Source: Halalkalibaculum roseum | GTDB lineage: Bacteria; Bacteroidota; Rhodothermia; Balneolales; Balneolaceae | Direction: 5' to 3' | DNA length: 64,000 nt | NCBI RefSeq assembly: GCF_011059145.1 | Contig: NZ_JAALLT010000001.1 | Location: 293,250 to 357,249 of the forward strand | In this document: positions 63,676 through 64,000 of the stretch, in pieces | Layout: every line of letters begins with the position of its first letter | Position numbering within the stretch: position 1 is the stretch's first letter | Program-made: the position numbers and the translations under genes | Notes under the pieces: generated by a model | Databases searched by the model: none | Seen by the model: the letters and a program-made list of their open reading frames with translations, nothing else | What the model was told of the DNA's origin: nothing

Positions 63676-64000
63676 ATGGGTAATAAAATGAAGGCAGCCT
63701 ATTTCAAAGAATTCGGTGAACTGGACAATATCATTGTAGGAGAATTGGATCGACCGGAGCCCGGCGAAGGAGAGGTACTTGTACGGGTGAAAGCGGCCGG
63801 GGTGAATCCGGTGGATGCCGCTGTATCTCGTGGCATGCTCAACGAAGTGATTCCGGCAGAATTTCCTGCAATCCCGGGCTGGGATATGGCAGGGGTTGTG
63901 GAAGAGTGCGGGCACTCTGCCCGGCGTTTTGAGCAGGGCGATGAAGTCTATGCCTATGACCGCCGACCCACGATAAAACACGGTACTTTTGCCGAATACG
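63676..64000 (+). CDS. MDR-family alcohol dehydrogenase / quinone oxidoreductase, 3' end missing
   Basis: Visible residues 1-108: MGNKMKAAYFKEFGE, GEVLVRVKAAGVNPVDAA and PGWDMAGVVEECG. This is the N-terminal GroES-like domain of zinc-independent quinone oxidoreductase-like MDR enzymes. The ATG at 63688 (MKAAYF) is an alternative and more typical start. The gene runs off the right edge. Confidence 0.85.
   Translation, partial: MGNKMKAAYFKEFGELDNIIVGELDRPEPGEGEVLVRVKAAGVNPVDAAVSRGMLNEVIPAEFPAIPGWDMAGVVEECGHSARRFEQGDEVYAYDRRPTIKHGTFAEY

Overview
The window looks like a chromosomal segment from the Bacteroidota/Balneolota side of the FCB group; Balneolota is my best guess, inferred from gene content and not from a marker tree. 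The signs are a BatC/BatD/BatE set, a DUF4293 protein, BshA of bacillithiol synthesis, a heme-type TonB receptor, many lipoproteins with [LIV]-x-[AGS]-C lipoboxes, M28 peptidases, and envelope proteins built from CarboxypepD_reg, PD40, InlB-B and GLUG modules. I saw no rRNA or tRNA gene, CRISPR array or prophage. Housekeeping genes are spread throughout.

Layout. 0-11 kb: an SLC12-type transporter cut by the window edge, a Gfo/Idh/MocA oxidoreductase, a ChbG-like deacetylase, a lipoprotein gene broken by one in-frame amber codon, an M20 dipeptidase, batC-batD-batE, and a YebC-family gene. 11-19 kb: bshA, a DUF3095 protein, sucC, a REP-associated tyrosine transposase (RAYT) framed by its own palindromes, two overlapping HAD phosphatases (the second GmhB-like), and pyrR-pyrB. 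19-31 kb: two EamA exporters, a tetR-tolC-adaptor-RND pump cluster, a DUF4293 protein and a heme-type TonB receptor. 31-37 kb: an MltF-type transglycosylase converging on a STAS / HATPase / GAF-PP2C partner-switching operon, then an 840-base gene-free stretch with two good terminators.

37-47 kb: a SPOR lipoprotein, an Fbp-type ABC permease and ATPase without a binding protein (the permease lacks a normal start codon), a GlsB-type membrane protein, a cytochrome c lipoprotein, thrC, two M28 peptidases (one with Asp in place of the first zinc His) and a CPBP protease. 47-57.6 kb: a long plus-strand run of envelope genes. It starts with a DUF305 lipoprotein paired with an LVIVD beta-propeller and ends at a strong terminator. 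A five-gene run follows: PD40 lipoprotein, unknown exported protein, membrane PP2C phosphatase, Omp85-like barrel, and InlB-B/GLUG lipoprotein. 57.6-64 kb: a minus-strand group of membrane LytTR regulator, class-C beta-lactamase-like hydrolase and a duplicated lipocalin-like protein, then a lipoprotein, a CarboxypepD_reg protein, two more REP palindromes, a YceI protein and a truncated zinc-type alcohol dehydrogenase.

The best candidates for something new are the 50.4-57.5 kb envelope run with a phosphatase in its middle, the DUF305/propeller pair with four histidine motifs at blade positions, and the RAYT with matching REP palindromes nearby and 47 kb away. Functions are read from motifs by eye; no database search was run.
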